Of a stretch of DNA of 37,512 bases, positions 1 to 6,107 are shown piece after piece. The notes under the pieces were generated by a model. That model saw nothing but the letters and a program-made list of their open reading frames with translations, had not been told where the DNA came from and did not search any database. The stretch comes from Pedosphaera sp. GTDB taxonomy: Bacteria > Verrucomicrobiota > Verrucomicrobiia > Limisphaerales > JADLHS01. Numbering within the stretch: the first letter of the stretch is position 1; the number at the start of each line of letters is the position of its first letter. Where the stretch lies: the NCBI GenBank assembly GCA_009695195.1, contig SIBJ01000030.1, forward strand, positions 1-37,512. The letters run 5' to 3'. The translations under genes were made by a program, and so were the position numbers.

Positions 1-475
1 ACCCCCGCGAACTTCGACCGAGCATTGATTACGTCGTCACCAATCCCGCGATTGCGGGACGCGCTTTGCCTTCGAGAAATTCCCGCAAGCCGACCCCACG
101 CTCACCACGCAGATGAAAAGCGTCGGCGAAGCGATGGCCATCGGGCGCACGTTCAAGGAAAGCCTGCAAAAATGCCTGCGCTCGCTGGAGACACGGTGAC
201 CGTGCGCGAGCAGCCGCAGCGGCCTGGGCGGCGGACGGCAAACCGTGGCGCATCGGCACGGAAGTCTATGGCGACCGCGACATCCTCCCGCGCGACGTCA
301 TCAGCCGCAAACTGAGCGTGCCCAACGCCGAACGCATCTTTTCATCCGCCACGCCCTGCGCGCCGGCTTCACCATCGAGGAGATTTTCAACCTCACGAAG
401 ATTGACCGCTGGTTTCTCGTGCAGATCAAGGAGATCGTGGATTTTGAGGAAGAACTGGCGGGGTCGAAGAATTGA
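1..475 (+). pseudogene. carB: carB fragment A (carbamoyl-phosphate synthase large subunit, decayed)
   Basis: The pieces read as the middle of the CarB large subunit, which makes carbamoyl phosphate for arginine and pyrimidine synthesis. Around 31-199 one reads SIDYVV, then [33 protein letters not shown] and a stop at 197-199. From about 230 another frame gives DGKPWRIGTEVYGDRDILP and SVPNAERIF; a one-base loss in the T run near 338 then moves the frame to FIRHALRAGFTIEEIF, LTKIDRWFLVQIKEIV and a stop at 475. At least three frame breaks and early stops make it non-functional. Near 44-59 a perfect small hairpin (TCCCGC-GATT-GCGGGA) replaces codons seen in fragment B. The left end may continue outside the window. 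The match to CarB is from remembered family motifs and is strong; which event broke the gene is unknown. Confidence 0.85.
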
Positions 476-502
476 AATAGCTGGGTAGGGTTCAACTACC
501 AT

Positions 503-784
503 TTATTTTGGCGTGTCATTGACCTTCAGAGAAGCCACGACTTCGTTGGACTGCCTCAGAATCGCCGCAGCTTGATCCAAGCTAGCTTGGTCTGATTCTT
601 TACCGGTCAGCATTCTATTGATTTCGGTCAATAGTCTTTGTTCAACTTCCTCCAATAGGTAGTGGTAACCTGCGTCACCAAACTGATCGACGTATGAGGA
701 GTGATCTGGCAGCGCAGTTTTGATAAGCTTTGCAACTTTTACCCGGTCGATGACTTTGCTCGGTATCGACAGCGATCGTAATGG
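503..784 (-). pseudogene. Orphan 93-codon open fragment, N-terminus missing
   Basis: On the minus strand an open frame runs from just after a TGA at 785-787 to a TAA at 503-505. It gives an ordinary-looking soluble helical sequence containing VIDRVKVAKLIKTALPDH, YHYLLEEVEQRLLTEINRML and AAAILRQSNEVVASLKVNDT. There is no ATG near the left end, so it looks like the C-terminal part of a broken gene. Base composition is visibly more AT-rich than the neighbours, which suggests foreign origin. I do not recognise the family. It could also be a chance open frame, but the heptad-like, charge-balanced sequence argues for former coding. Confidence 0.4.
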
Positions 785-804
785 TCAGTTTGTCGCGTGC
801 CGTC

Positions 805-873
805 TTGAATCCCAACGAGATTCAAATCCATCAGCCCAGCGGTTGCCCCGCAAGCGTTCGGGGCTACCCTGGG
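805..873. repeat. Two adjacent short palindromes
   Basis: 805-825 is a perfect 7-bp hairpin (TTGAATC / GATTCAA). 835-873 is a larger near-palindrome in which CCCAGCGGTTGCCCCG pairs with CGGGGCTACCCTGGG across a loop of about 8 nt, with one bulged base and one mismatch. No gene overlaps convincingly. The rest of 874-1195 holds only GC-rich, locally repetitive sequence (GCGGTTG three times near 1070-1110) and I see no gene in it. Confidence 0.55.
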
Positions 874-1206
874 AAACCGTCCCCACAAATTCATCAACTC
901 TGAAGGAGTTGGTGCTGGCGCACGGCCACCAAAATCCACCGCCGCCGGGTCCAACCTCGAACCACACGAACCACGCGAAAATAGAAACCGAATTCCCGTT
1001 CGCGTATTTGGCGTCTTTCGCGGTTCATCCTCCGCCGCCACAACACCGTTGGAGTGGAAGGCTGCAACCGCGTTGCGGTTGTTGGTGCGGCGGAACTGCG
1101 GTTGCGCGGTTCAATTAGCGCTTCCTTCCGAGATGACATTTTGAAATCCTCATTTCCGTCACCGACACCAAACAACAATAACAACTCTCACGCGAAAGGT
1201 TTTGAT

Positions 1207-1521
1207 ATGAAATGGATGATCAGTTGGTTCGAACGGTCGCAAGGTTCGCCGGCGGAATACGAGAATGCCCAGAAGCGGATTCTGGAGGTGTTCACCCAAT
1301 GGAAACCGCCGGGCAATTTCAAGATCGAGATGTTCGTGGTGCGCGTGGGTGACTGGGGCGGCCACATGTTGGTGGAATGCGACGATCCGCTGACGGTGCA
1401 CAAGACCTGCTCCACATTTCCGTCGTTTGAATTCACGGCGCATCCCGTCGTGCCCGTTATGGACGCGGTCCGGGTCGAACTGGAAGCCATCGCCTGGCGC
1501 GACGGACTCAAGACGAAGTAA
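1207..1521 (+). CDS. DUF3303-like small protein
   Basis: This 104-residue protein begins MKWMISWFERSQGSPAEYEN. Its second half, GGHMLVECDDPLTVHKTC followed by FEFTAHPVVPVMDAVRVE, follows the layout of the DUF3303 family: a short ferredoxin-like fold that opens MKxMISW and has a [LV]VE[CT]DDP motif. No enzymatic role is established for the family. I chose the ATG at 1207 because AAAGG lies at 1196-1200 and similarity begins there; a longer reading from 1054 adds repeat-derived residues. It ends one base before carB fragment B begins, so it sits between two copies of the same carB segment. It may be an accessory passenger gene. Confidence 0.75.
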   Translation: MKWMISWFERSQGSPAEYENAQKRILEVFTQWKPPGNFKIEMFVVRVGDWGGHMLVECDDPLTVHKTCSTFPSFEFTAHPVVPVMDAVRVELEAIAWRDGLKTK

Positions 1522-1522
1522 G

Positions 1523-1690
1523 CTTCGCGCGGGCACTAATTACGGCGTCACCAAGATTCCGCGCTTCGCCTCCGAGAAATTCCCGCAAGCCGACCCCACC
1601 CTCACCACGCAGATGAAAACGTGGGCGAAGCCATGGCCATCGGGCGCACGTTCAAGGAAAGCCCGCAAAAATGCCTGCGCTCGCCCCCGG
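1523..1690 (+). pseudogene. carB: carB fragment B (second copy)
   Basis: This stretch repeats the CarB segment of fragment [21 protein letters not shown], then TLTTQMK, after which one base is missing and the frame runs into a different reading. Over about 118 aligned bases (68-185 against 1565-1681) I count roughly seven differences and one deletion, so the two copies are close but not recent. The copy begins within two bases of the stop of the DUF3303-like gene. It lacks any start and cannot make a functional product. Confidence 0.8.
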
Positions 1691-1693
1691 CAC

Positions 1694-1789
1694 GCGGCAT
1701 TTATGCCGCTTCAATGACCGATTGTAGAAAGGCTCTGGGAAATTTCGAGCGTTCTGTTTGTGCGGACGTTGAAGCGGCGTGAACGCCGC
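1694..1789. repeat. REPIN-like double hairpin, family A
   Basis: The left arm at 1694-1714 is itself a hairpin (GCGGCA-TTTA-TGCCGC followed by TTCAA). The right arm at 1769-1789 is another (TTGAA followed by GCGGCG-TGAA-CGCCGC). The arms are also inverted copies of each other across a loop of about 54 nt. The right half, extended to 1794 by GCTCC, matches 22 of 24 bases of the arm found inside glcE at 15437-15460. The two differing positions pair with each other in the stem, so the hairpin is kept. Confidence 0.65.
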
Positions 1790-1797
1790 GCTCCTCC

Positions 1798-1829
1798 GCT
1801 TCGAGCCGGGCATTGATCACGTCGCACCA
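1798..1829 (+). pseudogene. carB: carB fragment C (about 32 nt)
   Basis: The bases read FEPGIDHV, the CarB segment that precedes VVTKIPRF in fragments A and B. Similarity starts at the same point as in fragment B (CTTCG) and ends after GCACCAAG. It is short, so the call depends on the context of two longer copies nearby. Confidence 0.5.
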
Positions 1830-1845
1830 AGCAACCACGGCCGCC

Positions 1846-1873
1846 TCGACTTCGGGCGCGGGTTTGCTACGCT
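1846..1873 (+). promoter_or_regulatory. Candidate thiH promoter, leaderless arrangement
   Basis: TCGACT at 1846-1851 and TACGCT at 1868-1873 are 16 nt apart. The -10-like hexamer ends 6 nt before the GTG at 1880, so transcription would be expected to start at or next to the start codon. No Shine-Dalgarno sequence fits in the gap. Confidence 0.45.
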
Positions 1874-1879
1874 GGCTGC

Positions 1880-3079
1880 GTGAGCTTTGTCGCGGAACTC
1901 AATTCGTTGCCGCTGTCGGCGCTGGTGAAGCGTTCGTTGGACACGAACCTGGCCGCCGCGCGCGAATCGGTGGCGAAGGAAAGTTTTTCGCTGGCCGACT
2001 TCGCGCAGTTGATTTCGCCTGCGGCCGGCAAGTTGCTCGAACCGATGGGCCGGCGTTCGCAGGCGCTCACACAACAGCGTTTCGGCAAAGTCATCCGGTT
2101 GTTCGCGCCGCTTTATCTTTCCAACGAGTGTATCAACAACTGTAAATACTGCGGCTTCTCCCGCGACAATCCCATCCTGCGCGTGACGCTCACGGTGGAT
2201 GAAGTGATGCGTGAGACGCGGGCGCTGGCGGCGCAGGGTTTCCGCAACGTGCTGCTCGTGGCGGGCGAACATCCGAAGTTTGTGTCGAACGGTTATCTGC
2301 GCGATTGCGTGGCGGCGTTGCACGAGGAAATCCCCAGCGTGTCGCTCGAAGTCGGGCCGATGGAAACGGAGGAATATCGTCCGCTCGTCGCGGCGGGCGC
2401 GGATGGGTTGGTGGTTTATCAGGAAACTTACGACCGCGCGGTCTATGACGACCTGCACACCGCCGGGCCGAAAAAGAATTTGGACTGGCGGCTGGAAACG
2501 CCGGAGCGCGCTTACGCGGCGGGCTTCCGGCGCATCGGCATCGGCGCGCTGTACGGGCTGGCGGACTGGCGATACGAGGCGTTGTGCGTGGCGGCGCACG
2601 CGGATTATCTGCTGCGCAACTGCTGGAAGGCGTCGCTCACGATCTCGCTGCCGCGCTTGCGTCCGTGCGCGGGCGAGTTCGAGCCACTCACGCATATCTC
2701 CGACCGCGAACTGGTGCAACTGGTCTGCGCATTTCGGTTGATGTTCCCGGACGTGGGCCTGGTGCTCTCGACGCGCGAGCCGGCGAAGTTGCGCGACGGA
2801 CTTTTCCCGCTGGGCATCACGCTCATCAGCGCGGGCAGCCATACCGAACCGGGCGGTTACACCGGCGCGGGCAAGGAGCACATCCACCAGACCGTGCGCG
2901 GCCGCATCGTGGAAGCGGGTGCGAGTGAGTGGGCGACCCCGACGAACGGTCACGCGACGAATGCGACTGGACAATTCAACATTGCGGATGGGCGCTCGGC
3001 GGAGGAAGTGGCGAAGCTCATTCAAAGCCTCGGCTACGAGCCGGTGTGGAAGGATTGGGATGTGGCGTTGACGAAGTGA
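1880..3079 (+). CDS. thiH: 2-iminoacetate synthase ThiH (radical SAM)
   Basis: ThiH cleaves tyrosine by radical SAM chemistry to give dehydroglycine for the thiazole ring of thiamin. The 399-residue protein carries the cluster motif CINNCKYC (C-x3-C-x2-C) near residues 86-93, the radical-SAM barrel with NVLLVAGEHPK and ISLPRLRPC, and the C-terminal QFNIADGRSAEEVAK and LGYEPVWKDWD block characteristic of ThiH. An Asn/Thr/His-rich insertion (ASEWATPTNGHATNATG) lies just before that block. The start is GTG with a -10-like element 6 nt upstream. thiS follows after an intervening mntA-hepT pair. The last 34 bases before the divergent tail are repeated exactly at 3798-3831, beyond hepT. Confidence 0.93.
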   Translation: MSFVAELNSLPLSALVKRSLDTNLAAARESVAKESFSLADFAQLISPAAGKLLEPMGRRSQALTQQRFGKVIRLFAPLYLSNECINNCKYCGFSRDNPILRVTLTVDEVMRETRALAAQGFRNVLLVAGEHPKFVSNGYLRDCVAALHEEIPSVSLEVGPMETEEYRPLVAAGADGLVVYQETYDRAVYDDLHTAGPKKNLDWRLETPERAYAAGFRRIGIGALYGLADWRYEALCVAAHADYLLRNCWKASLTISLPRLRPCAGEFEPLTHISDRELVQLVCAFRLMFPDVGLVLSTREPAKLRDGLFPLGITLISAGSHTEPGGYTGAGKEHIHQTVRGRIVEAGASEWATPTNGHATNATGQFNIADGRSAEEVAKLIQSLGYEPVWKDWDVALTK

Positions 3080-3111
3080 AAATCATCCGCGCTGGCTGCG
3101 CTGGCTGCGGG

Positions 3112-3141
3112 TTGCACCCTCTGGTTCCCTTGTGATATAGT
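3112..3141 (+). promoter_or_regulatory. Candidate mntA-hepT promoter
   Basis: TTGCAC at 3112-3117 and TATAGT at 3136-3141 are separated by 18 nt. The -10 ends 6 nt before the GTG at 3148, which predicts a leaderless message. This is the best consensus match among the promoters proposed here. Confidence 0.6.
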
Positions 3142-3147
3142 CGCACC

Positions 3148-3456
3148 GTGATCGCGCTGATCGAACAAAAGAAAGCGAGCATCGCCGACTTGTGCCGGCA
3201 GCACGAGGTTCGGCGGCTGGATTTGTTTGGTTCTGCGGCGCGCGGCGATTTTCAAGCGGAGAAAAGCGACTTGGATTTCATCGTGCAATTTCAGCGTACG
3301 GGTTACGCTGGTTATGCTGACGCATTTTTGGAATTCGCCGACGCGCTCGAACAATTGCTGGGGCGCAAGGTGGACCTGCTCACCGAACGGATGATTCGCA
3401 ATCCGTATTTCCGCGCCACAGTGGAGGCCAGCCGCCAGATCGTCTATGAAAATTGA
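3148..3456 (+). CDS. mntA: MntA-type minimal nucleotidyltransferase antitoxin
   Basis: MntA antitoxins are small nucleotidyltransferases that neutralise HepT by transferring AMP to a tyrosine near its active site. The 102-residue product has GSAARGDFQAEKSDLDF: the GS and DxD metal-binding residues are present, with one more residue between them than the textbook GSX10DXD. A later KVDLLTE supplies the expected third acidic residue. The gene overlaps hepT by 11 nt, the usual order for this system. The GTG start sits 6 nt after TATAGT, with no Shine-Dalgarno sequence. The pair is inserted between thiH and thiS. Confidence 0.88.
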   Translation: MIALIEQKKASIADLCRQHEVRRLDLFGSAARGDFQAEKSDLDFIVQFQRTGYAGYADAFLEFADALEQLLGRKVDLLTERMIRNPYFRATVEASRQIVYEN

Positions 3457-3787
3457 GGTGTGCAAGCGGCTGCGGGACATCGCCGATTGCTGTGCCGCCG
3501 CCGGACGATTTGCAGCCGGCAAAACTTTTTCCGACTATCAGGCCGACGACCTGTTGCGCTCGGCGATCGAGCGCAAGCTTGGGATCATCGGCGAAGCGTT
3601 TGCGCAATTGGAGGAAACCGACCCGGCGCAGGCCGAACACTTCCCTGAACTGAGAAAAATCATCGGGCTGCGCAATCGAATCGTTCATGGCTACGACAAA
3701 CTGGACGAAGAGCTGGTGTGGGACGTGGTGCAGAACCGCCTGCCCGCTTTGCAGCCACAAGTGGAAGCTCTCCTGGAAGCAGAATGA
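3446..3787 (+). CDS. hepT: HepT-type HEPN ribonuclease toxin
   Basis: This 113-residue alpha-helical HEPN protein has the catalytic RX4HXY motif as RNRIVHGY near residues 78-85. HepT toxins act as RNases that inhibit growth until MntA adenylylates the motif tyrosine. Length and motif position fit the family, and no active-site residue is missing. The gene begins inside mntA, so translation is probably coupled. Eleven bases after its stop begins a repeated copy of the thiH 3' end, which marks the right boundary of the inserted module. Confidence 0.9.
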   Translation: MKIEVCKRLRDIADCCAAAGRFAAGKTFSDYQADDLLRSAIERKLGIIGEAFAQLEETDPAQAEHFPELRKIIGLRNRIVHGYDKLDEELVWDVVQNRLPALQPQVEALLEAE

Positions 3788-3797
3788 AATGACCAAC

Positions 3798-3850
3798 GCC
3801 TCGGCTACGAGCCGGTGTGGAAGGATTGGGACGCGGCGCTTACAACATGA
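3798..3850 (+). pseudogene. thiH: Duplicated 3' end of thiH
   Basis: Positions 3798-3831 are identical to 3027-3060 within thiH (34 of 34 bases), reading LGYEPVWKDWD. The copies then diverge but still end alike: thiH ends DVALTK and the remnant ends DAALTT with TGA at 3848-3850. There is no start codon of its own. This may be the original end of thiH, left behind when the mntA-hepT segment arrived carrying a substitute end, or a later duplication. Confidence 0.85.
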
Positions 3851-3855
3851 CGGAA

Positions 3856-3955
3856 AACATCCAACACCCAACATCCAACATTGAACATCCAATGGGCGAT
3901 CCGTGAACGAATGAATCCTTGGATGTTGGGCGTTCGATGTTGGATGTTGGATGTT
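3856..3955. repeat. Imperfect inverted repeat of AACATCCAAC units
   Basis: The left arm (3856-3892) and right arm (3918-3955) are imperfect inverted copies built of AACATCCAACA-type units. The whole lies between the thiH remnant and thiS. It could fold into a long hairpin and act as a transcription barrier, but it lacks the T run of an intrinsic terminator. Confidence 0.6.
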
Positions 3956-3976
3956 ACCATTTAAGAAATTGAATTA

Positions 3977-4186
3977 GTGAACGACCAAAGTGTCACCGCC
4001 AACGGCCGGCTCATTGCGACCAAGCTGCCTTGCACGGTTGAAGAATTTCTCGTGGCGCAAGGTTTGCTGCCGCGCAGCGTGGTGGTGGAGCACAACGGCG
4101 AGGCGGTCGCGCCGTCGGAGTTTTCCCGGCGGCAACTCAACGCGGGCGACCGGCTGGAGATCGTGAAGATCGTGGCGGGTGGATAA
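3977..4186 (+). CDS. thiS: Sulfur carrier protein ThiS
   Basis: This 69-residue ubiquitin-fold protein ends in the di-glycine tail IVAGG that is adenylated and thiocarboxylated to deliver sulfur to the thiamin thiazole. The middle has the ThiS-like VEEFLVAQGL and VVVEHNGEAV, followed by AGDRLEIVKIV. The start is taken as GTG at 3977 because it gives the usual family length. ThiH and ThiS act in the same step, together with ThiG, which is not in the window; an insertion now separates their genes. Confidence 0.9.
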   Translation: MNDQSVTANGRLIATKLPCTVEEFLVAQGLLPRSVVVEHNGEAVAPSEFSRRQLNAGDRLEIVKIVAGG

Positions 4187-4211
4187 ATCCCGGCGCGCGG
4201 CCGGATTCAGA

Positions 4212-4240
4212 TTGGCAGACGCGCCGGAAAAAATTATTTT
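4212..4240 (+). promoter_or_regulatory. Candidate promoter of the MscS gene
   Basis: TTGGCA at 4212-4217 and TATTTT at 4235-4240 are 17 nt apart. The start codon follows 9 nt after the -10, so the leader would be only a few bases. Confidence 0.55.
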
Positions 4241-4249
4241 GCCCCAGCC

Positions 4250-5530
4250 ATGAAGCTCAAGATCGAAACTTTCTTTCGCGCGTGCCTGTTCGTTCTGGTG
4301 TTCGCGCTGGCGTGGTCGGTGTGGCGTTCGGCGGCGCAGGACACGAACCATCCGACGAAGGCGGATCAGGCCGCGGCGGTCACCGTCGCCGCGGGCACCA
4401 ATGCGCCGGCCACGGATAAATCCGCGCACAAGCCGATGGAAACCCCCGGCTGGATCAATAAACTGGCCGTGGATTTTCCGTTTTTGAAATGGGAATTGTG
4501 GGACAACGAGCTGTGGAAGTATCTCTTCTCGCTCGTTTACATTTTCCTGGCGTTCTACGTTTCCAAATTGCTCGACTACCTCACGCGCGTCTGGCTGAAA
4601 AAGTGGGCGAGCAAAACCAAAACCACGTTCGATGACCTGCTCTTGGATTTGTTGAACGGGCCGGTGAAGGTCGTGGCGTTCGTGATCTTCCTGCGGATCG
4701 GGCTGGACGTTTTTCAATGGCCGACGACGGTCCAGAAAGTCTTGTCGAAAGGTTTCACCGTCATCGTCGCGATTTCGCTCACCTACATGGTGCTGAAATT
4801 CGTGGACCTGCTGATGGGTTACTGGCGGCAGCGCAGCGCGGCGCAGGAGAACCACACGTTCAACCAGCAGTTGTTTCCCATCATCCGCAAAAGCCTGAAG
4901 GTTTTTGTGATCGTCGTCGGCGCGCTGGTCACGCTCGACAATCTCGGCATCAACATCACCGCCGCCATCGCCTCGCTGTCCATCGGCGGCTTGGCAGTGG
5001 GCCTCGCGGCGCAAGACACGTTGGCCAACCTCTTTGGCGCGGTGGCGGTGTTCATGGACAAGCCATTCCAGATCGGCGACCAGATCAAAGTCGAGAGCGT
5101 GGACGGCAAGGTCGAGAGCATCGGCTTGCGCAGCACGTGCGTGCGGAACGCGGACGGCCACCTCGTCACAATCCCGAACAAGACGATGGGCAATGCGATC
5201 ATCACCAACGTCGCCGCCCGACCCTCGATCCGCGTCGAGATGAACCTCGGCCTCACCTACGACACGCCGATGGAAAAAGTGAAACGGGCGACGACGATTC
5301 TCGAAGAAGTTTTCCGGGCGCATCCCAAGACGGCGGACCTGGTGATCAGCTTCAACAAATTTGCGGATTCGGCGCTGAACATTTTTGTGGTCCACGTCTG
5401 GAGCGGGACGGATGTGAAGGAGCATTTTGCGACGTTGCAGGAGTTGAACCTGACGATCAAACACCGGTTTGACGCGGAGAAGATCGAGTTCGCGTTTCCG
5501 ACGCAGACGGTTTACGTGAAACAATCTTAA
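4250..5530 (+). CDS. MscS-family mechanosensitive ion channel
   Basis: The 426-residue protein has an N-terminal hydrophobic segment (probable signal peptide, residues 1-30) and a Thr/Ala-rich linker. Membrane spans follow near residues 88-110, 143-160 and 165-190. The pore-lining segment near residues 222-268 contains GGLAVGLAAQDTLANLFGAV and then FMDKPFQIGDQI, the MscS signature. The C-terminal part contains the beta domain (GKVESIGLRSTCVRNADG, VTIPNKTMGNAIITN). These channels release solutes on hypo-osmotic shock at the inner membrane. It is longer than the smallest MscS (about 280 residues) because of the extra N-terminal region. No operon partner is evident. Confidence 0.92.
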   Translation: MKLKIETFFRACLFVLVFALAWSVWRSAAQDTNHPTKADQAAAVTVAAGTNAPATDKSAHKPMETPGWINKLAVDFPFLKWELWDNELWKYLFSLVYIFLAFYVSKLLDYLTRVWLKKWASKTKTTFDDLLLDLLNGPVKVVAFVIFLRIGLDVFQWPTTVQKVLSKGFTVIVAISLTYMVLKFVDLLMGYWRQRSAAQENHTFNQQLFPIIRKSLKVFVIVVGALVTLDNLGINITAAIASLSIGGLAVGLAAQDTLANLFGAVAVFMDKPFQIGDQIKVESVDGKVESIGLRSTCVRNADGHLVTIPNKTMGNAIITNVAARPSIRVEMNLGLTYDTPMEKVKRATTILEEVFRAHPKTADLVISFNKFADSALNIFVVHVWSGTDVKEHFATLQELNLTIKHRFDAEKIEFAFPTQTVYVKQS

Positions 5531-5670
5531 AGCTCCAAGCACCAAGCTCCAACATCCAGAGAAACTTCAAACACCAAACTTCAAAATTCGCGGCGTGGGC
5601 GGGTGTCGGACTTGGAGCTTGGGATTTGGTGCTTCTCTGGTGCTTGGAGGTTGGAGCTTGGTGCTTCCTC
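5530..5670. repeat. Imperfect inverted repeat of AAGCTCCAAGCACC units
   Basis: The left half (from 5530) and the inverted right half (to about 5670) share AAGCACCAAGCTCCAACATC-like sequence with 20-21 matching bases in the best block, then CAGAGAA. It fills the gap between the convergent mscS and TauE-like genes and may serve as a bidirectional barrier. Confidence 0.6.
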
Positions 5671-6035
5671 TACTTCCACAGGAGCAACCGCAGCCCGACG
5701 AGAATGATGAAGCCGCCGAAGGCGCGTTTGAGATTGTCCGCCGGGATGTGCGTGGTGAGCCACGCGCCGAGATAGCTGCCGGCGATGGCCAGCGGCGCGA
5801 GCGAGAGGGCGGTGCGCCATTCCACGTTGCCCTGTTGGAAATGTTTGAACGAACCCATCAACGCCGTCGGGATGATGACCACGAGCGAGGTGCCGATGGC
5901 CTGCTTGATGTCGCGGATGGGCGGGCTGAGCAGAAACATCATGGCCGGCACCATTACGATGCCGCCGCCCACGCCGAACAACCCGCTGGTGACGCCGCTG
6001 ACGAGGCCGATGATGGCTGCGATGAGGTAATTCAT
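5670..6035 (-). CDS. TauE/SafE-like membrane protein, half length
   Basis: The 121-residue product begins MNYLIAAIIGLVSGVTSGLFGVGGGIVMVP, a typical first TauE/SafE unit with the glycine-rich GVGGGI loop. It has three or four membrane spans and the internal motif GTSLVVIIPTALMGSFKH. The family usually carries two such units (about 250 residues); this is a single unit, possibly acting as a dimer, as is seen in other short members. TauE/SafE proteins are proposed exporters of sulfite or organosulfur anions at the inner membrane. I chose the ATG at 6035, since an earlier start adds a non-hydrophobic extension. It converges on mscS. Confidence 0.85.
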   Translation of the reverse strand: MNYLIAAIIGLVSGVTSGLFGVGGGIVMVPAMMFLLSPPIRDIKQAIGTSLVVIIPTALMGSFKHFQQGNVEWRTALSLAPLAIAGSYLGAWLTTHIPADNLKRAFGGFIILVGLRLLLWK

Positions 6036-6107
6036 AGCGCAGTTAATGCCCGGGCCGCGGCGCGCGGACAACTTTTTTCCGCGGTTGATTTCTCGGGCAG
6101 CAACGGC

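Noticed and set aside
44..59. Small hairpin in carB fragment A as a regulatory element
   Set aside because: It lies in a dead gene fragment and has no partner nearby, so it is only noted as a possible insertion scar.
720..1118. A 132-codon plus-strand open frame
   Set aside because: It runs through palindromes and repeats, is low in complexity and has no ribosome-binding site.
3974..5545. A 523-codon open frame on the minus strand opposite thiS and mscS
   Set aside because: Its sequence is rich in Arg, His and Asp without any domain, as expected from the antisense of a GC-rich gene, and MscS motifs on the plus strand are unambiguous.
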